A stretch of DNA of 64,000 nucleotides from Bradyrhizobium manausense (GCF_018130615.1 NZ_JAFCKB010000014.1:124001-188000), one strand, 5' to 3'. Numbered from the stretch's first letter, positions 23,227 to 33,309 are shown. Program-made: numbers and translations. Notes: a model not told the origin generated them from the letters alone.

Positions 23227-25032
23227 ATGAGATTCACTGTCAAGGCAAAGCTCGCCAGCGCGTTTGGCGTCGTCATCCTGCTCTCGATGATTGCGGGTGC
23301 CGTCGCCTACCTGAAGCTTAGCGACACCGTCAACACGGCCGAGCACCTGTCGGCGCGCGCGGCCCGTCTGGCCAAAGTCTCCGAGTTGCAGCAAAGCGTT
23401 CTTCTCCAGGTACGGGCCGAGAAAAACACGATTCTTGCCGCGACCGAGGCCGACCAGGATAAGTTCATCGGCCAGATCATGCAGCTTCGCGAAACGGCGC
23501 TGAAGGTCAAGGACGAGACCTATGCCGGTGCGAGTGAAGCCGGCAGGAAGATGATCGATGCATTTGCCGTCGCCTATACCGCGTCGAACACGGTGCAGGA
23601 CGAAACCATCAGGATGGCCAAGCAGGATAAGGTGAAAGCCGCCGAACATTCGATGAATCAGGGCCTGAAGACGACGACGCAGGCCCTCAATGCCGCGAAC
23701 GACTACATCAGCTACGTCAAGAAGGCGATGGCCGAGGAGAGCGCTGAGGCTCGGCTGGAAGGCAGCCGGGCGATCACCATGCTGCTTGCGCTGGTCGGCC
23801 TGTCCCTTGTGATTGCCGCGGCGGCCGCGTTCTGGATCGCGCTCAATATCAGCCGCGCGCTGGCGCTTGCCGTCGGACTGGCCGACGCTGTCGCGGTCGG
23901 CGATCTCAGCCACAAGATCGATTCATCCAGCAATGACGAGATCGGCGACCTGATCAAGTCACTGAATACGATGACGGTGAATCTGAACCAGACGGCTGCC
24001 CTCGCCAACGAGATCGCACAGGGCAATCTCATGGTTGAAGCCAAGCCGCTGTCGGACAAGGATACGCTCGGTCTCGCGCTCGAGCGCATGGTGGTGAAGC
24101 TCCGCCAGATCGTCTCGGAAGCCCTGACGGCGGCACAGAATGTCTCCGCGGGCAGCCAGGAGCTGTCCGCCAGCGCCGAGCAGCTTTCACAGGGGGCGAC
24201 CGAGCAGGCTTCGTCGGCCGAGGAGGCGTCGTCCTCGATGGAGGAGATGGCCTCGAACGTGAAGCAGAATGCCGACAACGCCAACCAGACCGAGAAGATC
24301 GCGGCGCAATCGGCCAAGGACGCCGAAGCCAGCGGTGCAGCGGTCGGCCGCGCCGTCAACGCGATGCAGACCATCGCAGAGAAGATCACCATCGTGCAGG
24401 AGATCGCGCGCCAGACCGATCTGCTCGCGCTCAACGCGGCGGTCGAGGCCGCGCGCGCCGGCGAGCACGGCAAGGGTTTTGCCGTGGTCGCCTCCGAGGT
24501 CCGAAAACTTGCCGAGCGTAGCCAGGCAGCTGCCGCCGAGATCGGCACGCTGTCAGCCGACACCGTCAAAGTGGCGCAGGAAGCAGGCTCCATGCTGTCC
24601 AAGCTCGTTCCCGATATCAAGAGGACGGCAGAGCTCGTCGAGGAGATCACCGCGGCCTGCCGTGAGCAGGACGTCGGCTCCGCTCAGATCAACCAGGCGA
24701 TCCAGCAGCTCGATAAGGTCGGTCAGCAGAACGCCAGTGCCTCCGAGCAGGTGTCCTCGACCTCGGAGGAACTCGCCTCGCAGGCTGAGCAGCTTCAGTC
24801 GACGATCGCCTATTTCCGCATCGAGCAGGGCGGCAGGAGTCAAACGCCGGCGCCGATCGACCGGGCCGTCAATCAGCTCCGCGCCAAGGCTGCGACCATG
24901 GCGGCGGCCGAGCGTCCCGCCAAGAAACCGCAGGCCAAGCCGGCACGTGCGATGAAGGTCGCCGGTGCTGGCGGCTTTGCTTTCGATATGAACGACGGCG
25001 AGGATGATCGGGACGCCGATTTTCAGCGTTGA
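23227..25032 (+). CDS. methyl-accepting chemotaxis protein, double HAMP
   Basis: A 601-residue receptor paralogous to the upstream one: an N-terminal membrane helix, a helical-bundle periplasmic domain, a second helix, HAMP and signalling coil. It has 36 extra residues after the first HAMP ([20 protein letters not shown] and following), a second HAMP-like unit absent from the neighbour. The signalling domain is almost identical to its paralogue, while the sensor domains are much more divergent. The C-terminal tail [18 protein letters not shown] is also shared. A hairpin terminator lies just downstream. Confidence 0.93.
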   Translation: MRFTVKAKLASAFGVVILLSMIAGAVAYLKLSDTVNTAEHLSARAARLAKVSELQQSVLLQVRAEKNTILAATEADQDKFIGQIMQLRETALKVKDETYAGASEAGRKMIDAFAVAYTASNTVQDETIRMAKQDKVKAAEHSMNQGLKTTTQALNAANDYISYVKKAMAEESAEARLEGSRAITMLLALVGLSLVIAAAAAFWIALNISRALALAVGLADAVAVGDLSHKIDSSSNDEIGDLIKSLNTMTVNLNQTAALANEIAQGNLMVEAKPLSDKDTLGLALERMVVKLRQIVSEALTAAQNVSAGSQELSASAEQLSQGATEQASSAEEASSSMEEMASNVKQNADNANQTEKIAAQSAKDAEASGAAVGRAVNAMQTIAEKITIVQEIARQTDLLALNAAVEAARAGEHGKGFAVVASEVRKLAERSQAAAAEIGTLSADTVKVAQEAGSMLSKLVPDIKRTAELVEEITAACREQDVGSAQINQAIQQLDKVGQQNASASEQVSSTSEELASQAEQLQSTIAYFRIEQGGRSQTPAPIDRAVNQLRAKAATMAAAERPAKKPQAKPARAMKVAGAGGFAFDMNDGEDDRDADFQR

Positions 25033-25043
25033 GAGTTTTCTGG

Positions 25044-25072
25044 GATAGGTCCGCCTCGGAGGCGGGCCTATC
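25044..25072 (+). terminator. hairpin between the second mcp and cheR
   Basis: GATAGGTCCGCCTC and GAGGCGGGCCTATC pair over about 12 bases with one G-U pair and a short GC-rich loop, 12 bases after the mcp stop. There is no clear T-tract, so it may attenuate transcription rather than end it, lowering cheR/cheB relative to the receptors. Confidence 0.5.
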
Positions 25073-25170
25073 TGTCTTCTGCTGTCAAGTGAACGCGTAG
25101 GACTCAAGATGGCCCGTTTGGCCCGACATTCCCTGCATGCGGGCCTTCGAGGCCGGGGTTGGCGGCCGTG

Positions 25171-26022
25171 ATGCCCGCCGTGCAGGATGCGGCTGTGCAT
25201 CTATCGGACCGTCATTTTCGGACCATCGCCGAACTGATCGAAGGTCAGGTCGGCATCAAGCTGCCGCAGGGCAAGCGGTTGATGTTGGAAGGACGCCTGC
25301 ACAAGCGCGTGCGTGCGCTCAATTTCTCCGACCTGAACGAATATGTCGACAACCTGTTCGAGGCCGATCATTTCGAGGCTGAACTCACCCATCTGATCGA
25401 TGTGGTGACGACCAACAAGACCGACTTCTTCCGCGAGCCGCAGCACTTCGACTTCATGCGGGAGATCGCGATTCCGGCGCTGCTCAAGTCGCATGGAAGC
25501 AAGAATGCGGATCTGAAGTTCTGGAGCTCGGCGAGCTCGACCGGCATGGAAGCCTACACCATCGCCATGGTGCTGGACGATATGACGCGGAACGGATCTC
25601 GGTTTCAGTATCGCATCCTCGGGACCGACATCTCGACTGCGGTGCTGCGCCTCGCCAAGACCGCGATCTACACCCGTGACGTGCTGGCGCCCGTGCCGGA
25701 GCCGTTCGTGAAGCGATATTTCCTGTCCTCACGCGACAAGTTGCGTGGCGAGGTGCGGATAGTACCGGAATTGCGACGCATGACGCATTTCATGCGGATG
25801 AACCTCATGGATCCGTCCTATCCCGTCGACCGGGACGTCGACCTGATCTTCTGCCGCAATGTGCTGATCTATTTCGACAAGCCGACGCAACGAAAGGTCG
25901 TCGAAAGGCTTTGCAGTCACCTGCGGCCGGGAGGATATCTGCTGGTAGGACATTCCGAGTCGATGGTTCACAGTGCCGTTCCAGGGCTGAAGCAAGTTCA
26001 GCCGACCATTTTCCAGGTCTGA
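25171..26022 (+). CDS. cheR: chemotaxis protein methyltransferase CheR
   Basis: About 283 residues. An N-terminal helical domain ([20 protein letters not shown]) precedes an S-adenosylmethionine-dependent methyltransferase domain ([19 protein letters not shown], then [19 protein letters not shown]). It methylates glutamates on receptor coils to set adaptation. A TTG at 25159 is an alternative start; I prefer the ATG at 25171. It is separated from the receptor genes by 138 bases holding a hairpin and is followed by cheB after 17 bases. Confidence 0.93.
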   Translation: MPAVQDAAVHLSDRHFRTIAELIEGQVGIKLPQGKRLMLEGRLHKRVRALNFSDLNEYVDNLFEADHFEAELTHLIDVVTTNKTDFFREPQHFDFMREIAIPALLKSHGSKNADLKFWSSASSTGMEAYTIAMVLDDMTRNGSRFQYRILGTDISTAVLRLAKTAIYTRDVLAPVPEPFVKRYFLSSRDKLRGEVRIVPELRRMTHFMRMNLMDPSYPVDRDVDLIFCRNVLIYFDKPTQRKVVERLCSHLRPGGYLLVGHSESMVHSAVPGLKQVQPTIFQV

Positions 26023-26039
26023 TCGGGAGCACATTCATC

Positions 26040-27131
26040 ATGCCGAGGGAGAAAGTTCGCGTACTGATCGTGGACGATTCGGCGTCGGTGCGCCAAATCC
26101 TTCAGACGATCCTCAACGATGATCCCGACATCGAGGTGATGGCGACGGCGTCCGATCCGTTCGTGGCGGCGCGGCGTCTCCAGGACGAAATCCCCGATGT
26201 CATGATTCTCGATCTCGAGATGCCGCGCATGGACGGCATGACGTTCCTGCGGAAGATCATGGCGCAGCGTCCGATCCCAGTGATCATATGTTCCTCGCTC
26301 ACCGAGGAAGGCTCGAACGTGATGTTCGAGGCATTCGAGGCCGGCGCAGTCGACATCGTGCCGAAACCGAAGATCGACACGAGACAGGCGTTGCTCGAGT
26401 GCTCCACCCGGCTGCGTGAATCCGTGAAGTCGGCAGCGCGCGCGCGTGTGCGGCCGCGCACGGAACGGCGAGTGATCGAGAAGAAGCTGACAGCCGACGC
26501 CATCATCCCCCCTCCAGTGCAGGGAAAGATCAGGCCGGCGACCGAGGGCATCGTATGCATCGGTGCATCGACCGGGGGCACGGAAGCGCTGAACGACGTC
26601 CTCGAGATGCTGCCGGCGAATTGTCCGCCCATTCTGATCGTGCAGCATATGCCGGCGGGCTTCACGGCTGCTTTCGCCAAGCGGCTCGACAGCATTTGCC
26701 AGATCCGCGTCAAGGAGGCGGAGGATCGTGAGCCGGTATTGCCGGGCTGCGCGTACATCGCGCCGGGCGCCCGCCACATGCTGCTCCAACGCATCGGCCT
26801 GCGCTATCAGGTCGCGATCAAGGATGGCCCGCCGGTGTCGCGGCATCGGCCCTCCGTCGACGTGTTGTTTCGCTCCGCGGCCCAGCATGCCGGCGCCAAC
26901 GCGCTCGGGGTCATCATGACCGGCATGGGCGACGACGGCGCACGCGGCATGCTGGAGATGCGTAAGCTCGGCGCCTCGACCCGGGCGCAGGACGAGGAGA
27001 GCTGCGTGGTGTTCGGCATGCCCAAGGAAGCCATCGCTCATGGTGGAGTCGAGAAGGTGGTCGCGCTGCACCACATTCCGCGCGAGATCATGCACTGGTA
27101 TCAGGCTGGGCACGCGGCGACGGCGGGTTGA
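26040..27131 (+). CDS. cheB: chemotaxis response regulator methylesterase CheB
   Basis: A 363-residue protein with a receiver domain ([10 protein letters not shown], phospho-acceptor Asp58 in [12 protein letters not shown]), a basic linker at about 130-175 and a C-terminal methylesterase. The catalytic Ser is in [11 protein letters not shown], His in QHMPAGFT and Asp in MTGMGDDGA. It removes methyl groups from receptors and is activated by CheA. The frame is open upstream, but the ATG at 26040 fits the family N-terminus. The next gene starts five bases after its stop. Confidence 0.95.
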   Translation: MPREKVRVLIVDDSASVRQILQTILNDDPDIEVMATASDPFVAARRLQDEIPDVMILDLEMPRMDGMTFLRKIMAQRPIPVIICSSLTEEGSNVMFEAFEAGAVDIVPKPKIDTRQALLECSTRLRESVKSAARARVRPRTERRVIEKKLTADAIIPPPVQGKIRPATEGIVCIGASTGGTEALNDVLEMLPANCPPILIVQHMPAGFTAAFAKRLDSICQIRVKEAEDREPVLPGCAYIAPGARHMLLQRIGLRYQVAIKDGPPVSRHRPSVDVLFRSAAQHAGANALGVIMTGMGDDGARGMLEMRKLGASTRAQDEESCVVFGMPKEAIAHGGVEKVVALHHIPREIMHWYQAGHAATAG

Positions 27132-27136
27132 TCGCG

Positions 27137-28858
27137 ATGACTGCTCCTTCTGCCGGCAATTTGACGGATGCGATCGCCGCGGTCGAGGCCGTCTCGTCGC
27201 GCATCGAGGACGTGTTTGCGCGCGTCGGCCACGAGCTCGGTCGCGGCCACATCATCTTCAAGGAGCTGAATCTGGGTCTCGCGTCTCTTTCCGGGGAGCT
27301 CTCCGGCGCCGAGATCGAGGGCGCCGCAACCGCGCTGCAGGAGATCGCGGCGCGGCTGAGTGAGCTGGCGCAGGCACTGCCGGCCGAGAGCGCGCTGCTC
27401 GCGATGATCGGCAAGAGCACGACCGAGGCGTCCGCGCTGTTGAAGTCGCTGTTCAAGCATATCCAGATGATCACCATCATCGCGCGCAGTGCGCGGATCG
27501 AGGCGGCGTCGCTCGAGGGCGATCGCGAGGGCTTTCTCGCCTTCACACAGGAAGCCTACGACCTTGGCAAGGCCGTGCAGGGCTCGATTGAGGGCTGCGC
27601 GCGGGACCAACAGCGTCTGTCGGAGGCGGTCGCCACCGCATCCGGCCGGCAGAAGGAGTTCGAGAGTCGCTACGGCGATCAGCTGGTCGCAGAGAGCGCC
27701 GAACTCGGTGCGGCCTATTCCGGCCTGCGCGACCAGCGCAGCAAGAGCAGCCATCTCGCCGATCTCGCAAGCGGCAGCACGCGGAAGATCGCCGAGGCGG
27801 TCGGCAGCGCGATCATTTCGTTGCAGGCTGGTGATAGCACGCGGCAACGGCTCGAACATGTCTGTCATGGTCTGCGTCTTTCCTCCGGCCCGGAGCCAAG
27901 TCTGGTTCCGGGGACGACCGCGAGCGAAGACGGCGCGCATGCGATCCGCCGGCTGCAGGCGACCCAGCTCAGGGACGCCCAGCGCGAGTTCGGCGGCGAT
28001 ATCGACCAGATCATCCGGGCGCTGTCGGCGATCCTGCATGATGCGGGGAGCGTCGTCGGTCACGGCCGCTCGCTGTTTGGCGGCGAGAACGGCTCCTCGT
28101 CGTCGTTCCTCACCCGCATCAAGCAGACGCTGGCCCAGGCCTCGACCCTGATCGCCACTTGCGAGAACGGCGGCCACGCGGTCGACGAGGCGCTGGCGGT
28201 CGTCGAGGAGACGCTGGCGAAATTCCGCCAGGCCATTGCGGGCCTGGCCGAAGCCTCGGTCGATATCACGCTGATCGGCATGAATGCGGGCCTCAAGGCG
28301 AGCCATCTCGGCAGTCGCGGCAGCGCCTTCGTCGTCATCGCCAACGAGCTCAAGGCGACCGCCGACCAGGTTTCGGCCGGCGCCGGGCGCTTGCGGCCAG
28401 TGCTCGATGGCATCGAGCGGTCCGCCAACGAATTGAAGGAGCTCCGCGTTCAGGGCGATCCTACCCAGCTTGCTAACCTCGAGCCGCAGATCCTTCAGGC
28501 GCTGCGCGAGGTCGAGGCCGGCAATGAACGGCTCGGCAAGCTGATGAGCCGGCTCGTCGACGAAGGTGCCGAGTTCGAGGGGCTGATGAATTCGGCGCAA
28601 GGTCTGATGAGCTCGCTCGGCGAGAGCTCTGCGACGCTGCCCGCCGTCGCTGCGCGCCTCGAGACCGTAAGCGCAGGCGCGCATCGTCCGCAGCCACAAG
28701 ACGAGGTGCTGCTCGACGATCTGTTCGCGCGTTACACCATGGAGCGCGAGCGCGATGTCCACCGGGAGTTTTTGCAATCTCTCGGGCTTTCGTCGACCGC
28801 TGCCGCCCGCCGGGCCGAGGTGATCGAGGCGGCGGATGACGGGATAGAACTGTTCTGA
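27137..28858 (+). CDS. soluble MCP-like protein with two degenerate signalling tips
   Basis: A 573-residue, largely helical cytosolic protein with no membrane helix and no HAMP. Two stretches copy the receptor tip pattern: residues about 111-147 (ITIIARSARIEAASLEGDRE, then GFLAFTQEA) and about 376-411 (ITLIGMNAGLKASHLGSRGS, then AFVVIANELK). Both lack the canonical LALNAAIEAARAGE wording, so they are diverged hairpin tips. It ends the chemotaxis operon, five bases after cheB. A TTG at 27128 is an alternative start. It may scaffold CheA/CheW or act as a decoy or adaptor; no direct evidence. Confidence 0.75.
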   Translation: MTAPSAGNLTDAIAAVEAVSSRIEDVFARVGHELGRGHIIFKELNLGLASLSGELSGAEIEGAATALQEIAARLSELAQALPAESALLAMIGKSTTEASALLKSLFKHIQMITIIARSARIEAASLEGDREGFLAFTQEAYDLGKAVQGSIEGCARDQQRLSEAVATASGRQKEFESRYGDQLVAESAELGAAYSGLRDQRSKSSHLADLASGSTRKIAEAVGSAIISLQAGDSTRQRLEHVCHGLRLSSGPEPSLVPGTTASEDGAHAIRRLQATQLRDAQREFGGDIDQIIRALSAILHDAGSVVGHGRSLFGGENGSSSSFLTRIKQTLAQASTLIATCENGGHAVDEALAVVEETLAKFRQAIAGLAEASVDITLIGMNAGLKASHLGSRGSAFVVIANELKATADQVSAGAGRLRPVLDGIERSANELKELRVQGDPTQLANLEPQILQALREVEAGNERLGKLMSRLVDEGAEFEGLMNSAQGLMSSLGESSATLPAVAARLETVSAGAHRPQPQDEVLLDDLFARYTMERERDVHREFLQSLGLSSTAAARRAEVIEAADDGIELF

Positions 28859-29009
28859 TCCCGCCGCCGAAGTCGCGCATGCGGCGACGGCAATTTGACG
28901 GATTGATTTTGCAGGGCGTTAACCGTGGCGGAATACGCGCCGCGTCGGTCATTGTCGCGCCCCAGAGTTGGTTGCAAATACATTTGAAATTTTTACGGTG
29001 GATGTCTTC

Positions 29010-29456
29010 ATGCTGAGAGACGGCAAATACGCTGCCTGGTTCCGGACCGCGCGCGGTCAGGGCACGGGCCTCGTGGAGTTGGTCGATGGGCAGATCACGG
29101 GCCGCGACACCTTCTTCACTTATGGCGGCTTCTATCAGGTCAATCAGCAACGCTTCACGGCTGTCCTTACCGTGAAACGGCATACCGAGGGCAATCCGAG
29201 CGTATTCGGTCCTGACGAGGTCGAGGTCGATCTCTCCGGCGTCTGCAGCGGCGCGATGGCGACATGTTCGGGGACGGCGAGGGAGGCGCCCGAGGTCGGA
29301 TTCGAGTGCACGCTGATCTATAGCCAGGAAGAGGTGCTGCCGGCCGACGCCAAATGCGCGATCGTGAAGCTCAATGCCGACAAATTGCCCAGGGGGCCCG
29401 ACAGCCGGTCGCGGCCGCGAGCACCGTTCACGCCCTCCAGGCCTCCTGCGTCCTGA
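29010..29456 (+). CDS. GrlR-like regulatory protein
   Basis: A 148-residue protein whose pattern DGKYAAWFRT, GxGLVELVDG, GRDTFFTYGGFYQV, LTVKRHTEG, FGPDEVEVDLSG matches the beta-sandwich GrlR family. That family was first described as a negative regulator of a type III secretion activator in enteric bacteria. The ATG at 29010 follows a GGTGGA ribosome site; an upstream in-frame start at 28968 would add an odd N-terminus. No type III genes are in this window, so its partner is unknown. The last 20 residues are Pro/Arg-rich. Confidence 0.6.
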   Translation: MLRDGKYAAWFRTARGQGTGLVELVDGQITGRDTFFTYGGFYQVNQQRFTAVLTVKRHTEGNPSVFGPDEVEVDLSGVCSGAMATCSGTAREAPEVGFECTLIYSQEEVLPADAKCAIVKLNADKLPRGPDSRSRPRAPFTPSRPPAS

Positions 29457-29582
29457 TGTTTCCCGCGCCTTAGCTTTGCGTTGACGTTGTTGTCGCGAAA
29501 GCATGCGGCGGCCGCACCGCGGCAAGAGTGCTTTTAGATGTGAAATCTAGGTTGAGGCCCATAACAAAAGGCGGACAGGGAT

Positions 29583-29900
29583 ATGCCTCAGATCTGGATG
29601 ACATATGACGAACTCGCGGCGCTTACTGGCTGTAGTGCCGCCGAAGCCAGGACGCAGGCGCTGCATCGGTTACTCGATCGCCGCAAAAGCCGCGATGGCA
29701 ACACCCGTGTCAAGTTGGATTTCGCCTTGATGACCCGGTTCTTCGAGACCATTCGTGAAGCCGAATTCGGTCTTGATGACGCGATCACGGCACTGCGAGA
29801 AACGCACCGGCAGATGTCCGTCGCCTCCGATCAGGAGCGGCGCGGCATGGCGCCAGTTCGACGCTCCGGCAGCAGTCGGCTCGGTTCGAATCAGGCATAA
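29583..29900 (+). CDS. small conserved-looking helical protein, function unknown
   Basis: A 105-residue cytosolic protein. The N-terminus (WMTYDELAALTGCSAAEART) reads like a helix-turn-helix recognition region, followed by a basic segment (HRLLDRRKSRDGNTRVKLD). A second helix pair and a disordered tail follow. The ATG has a GGACAGGGA ribosome site. A DNA-binding role is plausible but unproven. It stands alone between a GrlR-like gene and a CHRD gene. Confidence 0.65.
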   Translation: MPQIWMTYDELAALTGCSAAEARTQALHRLLDRRKSRDGNTRVKLDFALMTRFFETIREAEFGLDDAITALRETHRQMSVASDQERRGMAPVRRSGSSRLGSNQA

Positions 29901-29984
29901 TCGTTCAACCGGAATTTACCGCGCCCCTTGGTGTTTCACACCGGAACGGGTCGAAACCAACGGGATCCGGGCTGGGAGGTTGCC

Positions 29985-30413
29985 ATGATGAGAGCCGTGT
30001 GCCTGGCGGGTGCGATGGTTTTTGCGCTCCCGCTTCTTCTCGCGACGGCGGCCAGTGCTGAAGTGGTCAAGCTCCAAGCGGAACTCAGGGGCAGCAACGA
30101 GGTGCCGCCCAATGCGAGTTCCGGCTCCGGCAAGGCCGAGGCGGCTTTCGACACCAATACGAAAGTCCTGACTTACACGGTCACCTACGCGGATCTGACC
30201 GGCCCCGCGCTTGGAGCGCATTTCCATGGACCGAGCGAGGCCGGCAAGAACGCCGGCATCGCGCTGCCGTTCAAGTCGACGCAGAGCCCGATCCAGGGCA
30301 CGGCGACCCTCACCGATACGCAGGCTGCCGATCTCCTGGCCGGCAAATGGTATGCGAACATTCATACCGCGGCCAATCCAGGCGGCGAGCTGCGCGGGCA
30401 GATGGCAAAGTAA
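29985..30413 (+). CDS. exported CHRD-domain protein
   Basis: A 142-residue protein with a signal peptide (about residues 1-26, ending near ASAEVV) and a CHRD fold covering the rest. The family patterns LRGSNEVPPNASSGSGKAEA, GAHFHGP and the C-terminal NIHTAANPGGELRGQM are clear. I chose the ATG at 29985 for its GGGAGG ribosome site and signal peptide. CHRD domains occur in secreted and periplasmic proteins of unknown activity. A weak hairpin (30432-30449) lies between its stop and the convergent VanZ gene. Confidence 0.85.
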   Translation: MMRAVCLAGAMVFALPLLLATAASAEVVKLQAELRGSNEVPPNASSGSGKAEAAFDTNTKVLTYTVTYADLTGPALGAHFHGPSEAGKNAGIALPFKSTQSPIQGTATLTDTQAADLLAGKWYANIHTAANPGGELRGQMAK

Positions 30414-30467
30414 TCTATTGGACCAAGCTGCACATCGCGCCTGCGATGTCGGCTGACTCTACGCGGG

Positions 30468-30830
30468 TCAGGACGGCGGCCTGGGCAGGAAAGCCAGAAC
30501 GGTCTGGGCGAGGATGATGCCGAGGATGCCGCCGGACGCCTTTTGCAGCACGTCGAGGACCCCCGGATCGCGGTCGGGCACGATCGCCTGCAACGCCTCG
30601 AGGCCGATCGCGACTGCAATCACGAATGCGCAAGCCAGCTTGAAGCGTCCCGGCAGCAGGAAGGACAGCAGGAAGCCGAGCAGGCAATAGGCGCTGAAGC
30701 GCTCGATGACGACGACCCAATACGCCTCGGCATGGCCCATCAGCACCGGCCTGCCCGCAAGCGTGGCAAGCGTGGCATAGACGATCAGCGCAAGGCAGAC
30801 GGCCGCAGCTGCGATGAGGTGGTTTCGGCG
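30468..30830 (-). CDS. VanZ-like small integral membrane protein
   Basis: A 120-residue protein with four hydrophobic helices. The segment FSAYCLLGFLLSFLLPGR and the following helix match the VanZ-like family. In Gram-positive bacteria VanZ is linked to teicoplanin resistance; in alphaproteobacteria its function is unknown. I took the ATG at 30830; a TTG at 30872 would extend it by 14 residues. Bases 30831-30983 toward the EAL gene hold nothing recognisable. Confidence 0.75.
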   Translation of the reverse strand, partial: RRNHLIAAAAVCLALIVYATLATLAGRPVLMGHAEAYWVVVIERFSAYCLLGFLLSFLLPGRFKLACAFVIAVAIGLEALQAIVPDRDPGVLDVLQKASGGILGIILAQTVLAFLPRPPS

Positions 30831-30983
30831 CATCGCCGGATCATAGCCGGTCGACCGGCGCGCCGCTTTCAAAAGCGGAGAACATCGTTAAGGAGCGTAC
30901 ATCGTCGACGACGCGTTCATGACCGTTGGTTCGCAGCGGGGCAGGTCGGGATTACGGCTGTTCGAATTCGGGTCAACGGCCGG

Positions 30984-32576
30984 TCAGGCCACCCGTGCAG
31001 TGTCTCGTGTCGGAGCTGCGAGCGAGGTCGCTCCACGCCGCGCCGCCATCAATTCGCTGAATTTCGCGAAGGGCAGCGGCGCAGCGACGAGATAGCCCTG
31101 GCCCTCTTCGACGCCGCACGCGATCAGGGCGCGGACCTGATCCTCGGTTTCGACGCCTTCCGCGACAACGGTCATGTGGAAGTCCCTGGCGAGCGCCACC
31201 AGCATCTCCACGATCGTCGTGGTCGAGGCGTCCACCGCGATGGTATCGACGAAGAACTTGTCGATCTTGATCGTGTTGGCACCGAGCCCCTTCAGCCGCG
31301 ACAGCCCGCTATGGCCGACGCCGACATCGTCGATCGCGATACGGAAGCCGTAGTCGCGCAGCTCGGCAACCACAGCTGCGGCGCGCGCCAGATCGTCGAG
31401 CTCGTCGCGCTCGGTCACCTCGATCACGATCTGGCGTGCCGAAACCCGTGCCGCAGCGACGGTGCTGCGGAGCGTTTCGACGAAGCCGGCGCCGAGGATG
31501 TGCCTCGGCACGACATTGAGCGAGAGCTTGAAATCCTTGTCGGCCTTGAGCAGCGGCTGGAGGTCGGCCAAGGCGCGGCCGAGCAACTGCCAGGTCATGG
31601 CTTCGATTCGTCCGCTGGATTCCGCGAGCGGAATGAAATTCATCGGCGGAACCACAGTGCCGTCTTCGCGCAACCAACGTGCGAGGATCTCACAGCCTCG
31701 GATCTCGGAGGTGCGAAGATCGAAGATCGGCTGGAAGTAGGGCTTGAACTCGCCACGCGCCAGCGCTCGGTCGAGATCCGCGACGGGGCCCTCCGTGCGC
31801 CGGGTCCGCGACAGCAGGACACCGAACAGCAAGCCGAGCGCGAGCGAGACCGCCATCGCAGGCCAATAGGCTTCGCTGTTCCACGTCGACAGCACCGATT
31901 TGTCGATGCGGATGACCGCGCGCAGCGGATAGCGCGCCGAGCTTTTCTCGAAGTCGATCGGATGCAGCAGCGCCTTGCCGGCATCGAGTGCGAACTCGCC
32001 GAGCTGTGCGCCGTTCTTCAGCGCAAGCAACACTTCGCCATGAGCGCGCAGCTCGGCCGGCATGATGTCGAACAGGCTGGAGTTGATGCCGAGAATGGCG
32101 ACCAGCGCCTTGTTGTCGCCGATGTCCCTGAGCACGCCGAGTGCATCGCCGCCGAACTGCTCGACGCGGAACAGCATCAGCTTCGAATCGCGCGATGCAA
32201 GCATGTCCGTCCGGTTGACCCAGCCCTTGTCGAATTCGAGGGTCTCGGAATAGGCCGAGCAGATCACCGAGCCGTCGGAATTGACGAGGCGGACGTCTTT
32301 GACGGCGGAGCGTTGATAAACATGCAGACGGATCGCCTGGAGCGAGGCGGGCGCGCATGTCGCGAGCCCGCGGCCGGCCAGCTCGTCGAGGCTTGTGGTT
32401 GCGAAATCAACGGCGAATTCGGACCGGCGCAGCACGACTTCGGTCAGCTCGTCGAGCTGGCGCGTCTGCTGATCGTGGATGAACCGCGTCGCCGCGATGT
32501 GACCGGCGAGCGCGAACGCTGCCATGCCCGCAAGCACGAGCGCCGCCAATGAGAGTCTCGGCCGTGCTGCTGTCAT
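30984..32576 (-). CDS. CSS-motif EAL phosphodiesterase
   Basis: A 530-residue membrane protein that should hydrolyse c-di-GMP. Membrane helices at about 8-25 and 238-258 flank a periplasmic CSS-type redox sensor domain (Cys in GRGLATCAPASL and in SVICSAYSE). A cytoplasmic EAL domain (about 270-515) follows. The active-site series is complete: EILARWL, NVVP, IEVTERD, IAIDDVGVGHSG, IKIDKFFV, VAEGVE and GQGY. No GGDEF domain is present. I placed the start at the ATG at 32576 because the upstream frame has no membrane start. CSS domains are regulated by disulphide state. Confidence 0.92.
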   Translation of the reverse strand: MTAARPRLSLAALVLAGMAAFALAGHIAATRFIHDQQTRQLDELTEVVLRRSEFAVDFATTSLDELAGRGLATCAPASLQAIRLHVYQRSAVKDVRLVNSDGSVICSAYSETLEFDKGWVNRTDMLASRDSKLMLFRVEQFGGDALGVLRDIGDNKALVAILGINSSLFDIMPAELRAHGEVLLALKNGAQLGEFALDAGKALLHPIDFEKSSARYPLRAVIRIDKSVLSTWNSEAYWPAMAVSLALGLLFGVLLSRTRRTEGPVADLDRALARGEFKPYFQPIFDLRTSEIRGCEILARWLREDGTVVPPMNFIPLAESSGRIEAMTWQLLGRALADLQPLLKADKDFKLSLNVVPRHILGAGFVETLRSTVAAARVSARQIVIEVTERDELDDLARAAAVVAELRDYGFRIAIDDVGVGHSGLSRLKGLGANTIKIDKFFVDTIAVDASTTTIVEMLVALARDFHMTVVAEGVETEDQVRALIACGVEEGQGYLVAAPLPFAKFSELMAARRGATSLAAPTRDTARVA

Positions 32577-32841
32577 CCGGCCCGCGGAAGTTAACAAAGG
32601 GTGGCGGCACCCTAGCCTGGGAGGCGCTAAGATAGGGTTTAAGGAGATCGCATGCGATCGTTTGACCTGATGTTCAGGATGATCGGTCTCCACGTCCCCG
32701 GGGAACAGCACTGGGGCGGGCCGAGAGTTCCGCTGGTCGAGGCGGGCTATGCCGCGCAAGTTCCTCTTATCGGCAGGCTCGCCCGCCGGCGCAGGCGCCA
32801 GGCTCTCCCCTCAGCACATGGCCGCTCGGGGCTCCGCCCGT

Positions 32842-33093
32842 TCACCGCCGATTGTAGGACCAGCCCTTGTCTACATCGGTGGGATAGCGGGCCGCGAAGT
32901 AGGGATTCTTGAGGCAGTTGCGTGCGGGATCGTAGATCCTGCCCGCGCATTCGCGGAAGTTCAGGAATCTGCAATCGAAGCCAAACGCACACCAGGGCGC
33001 ACCCTTCGGAAATCCGAAATGCACGGGAACTTGCGCCGACGCCATCGAAGGCAGGGCCAGGAGGACAATTAGGGCAAGAGCGCGGGCCAACAT
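32842..33093 (-). CDS. small exported cysteine-rich protein (DUF3551-like)
   Basis: An 83-residue protein with a signal peptide (MLARALALIVLLALPSMASA) and four cysteines in the spacing WCAFGFDCRFLNFRECAG, then NCLKNPYF. This pattern resembles the DUF3551 family of small secreted proteins common in Bradyrhizobium. The ATG at 33093 has a GGGAGGA ribosome site. Function unknown; the cysteines suggest two disulphides. Confidence 0.7.
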   Translation of the reverse strand: MLARALALIVLLALPSMASAQVPVHFGFPKGAPWCAFGFDCRFLNFRECAGRIYDPARNCLKNPYFAARYPTDVDKGWSYNRR

Positions 33094-33309
33094 GGTGCAA
33101 TCCTCCCACAAATGATCGGTCGGATACCAAGGCTATCGAGCGATCGCCCTTGGCGAGCAACAGCCGACGTTCGGTTGGATAGTCTAACATCCATACGTGG
33201 AGAGAGCGAGGGCGCCGTAGCGCCCGGACTACGTCGCTTCGCGCGGTTGTATCCGGCCAGTGCCGACGGCAATCGTCCGCGAACGCCGCTCACCCTGTGC
33301 GGGCGCGCG

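Noticed and set aside
30543-32552. Forward frame of about 669 residues opposite VanZ and EAL genes
   Set aside because: The EAL active-site motifs on the reverse strand are complete; the forward frame has none.
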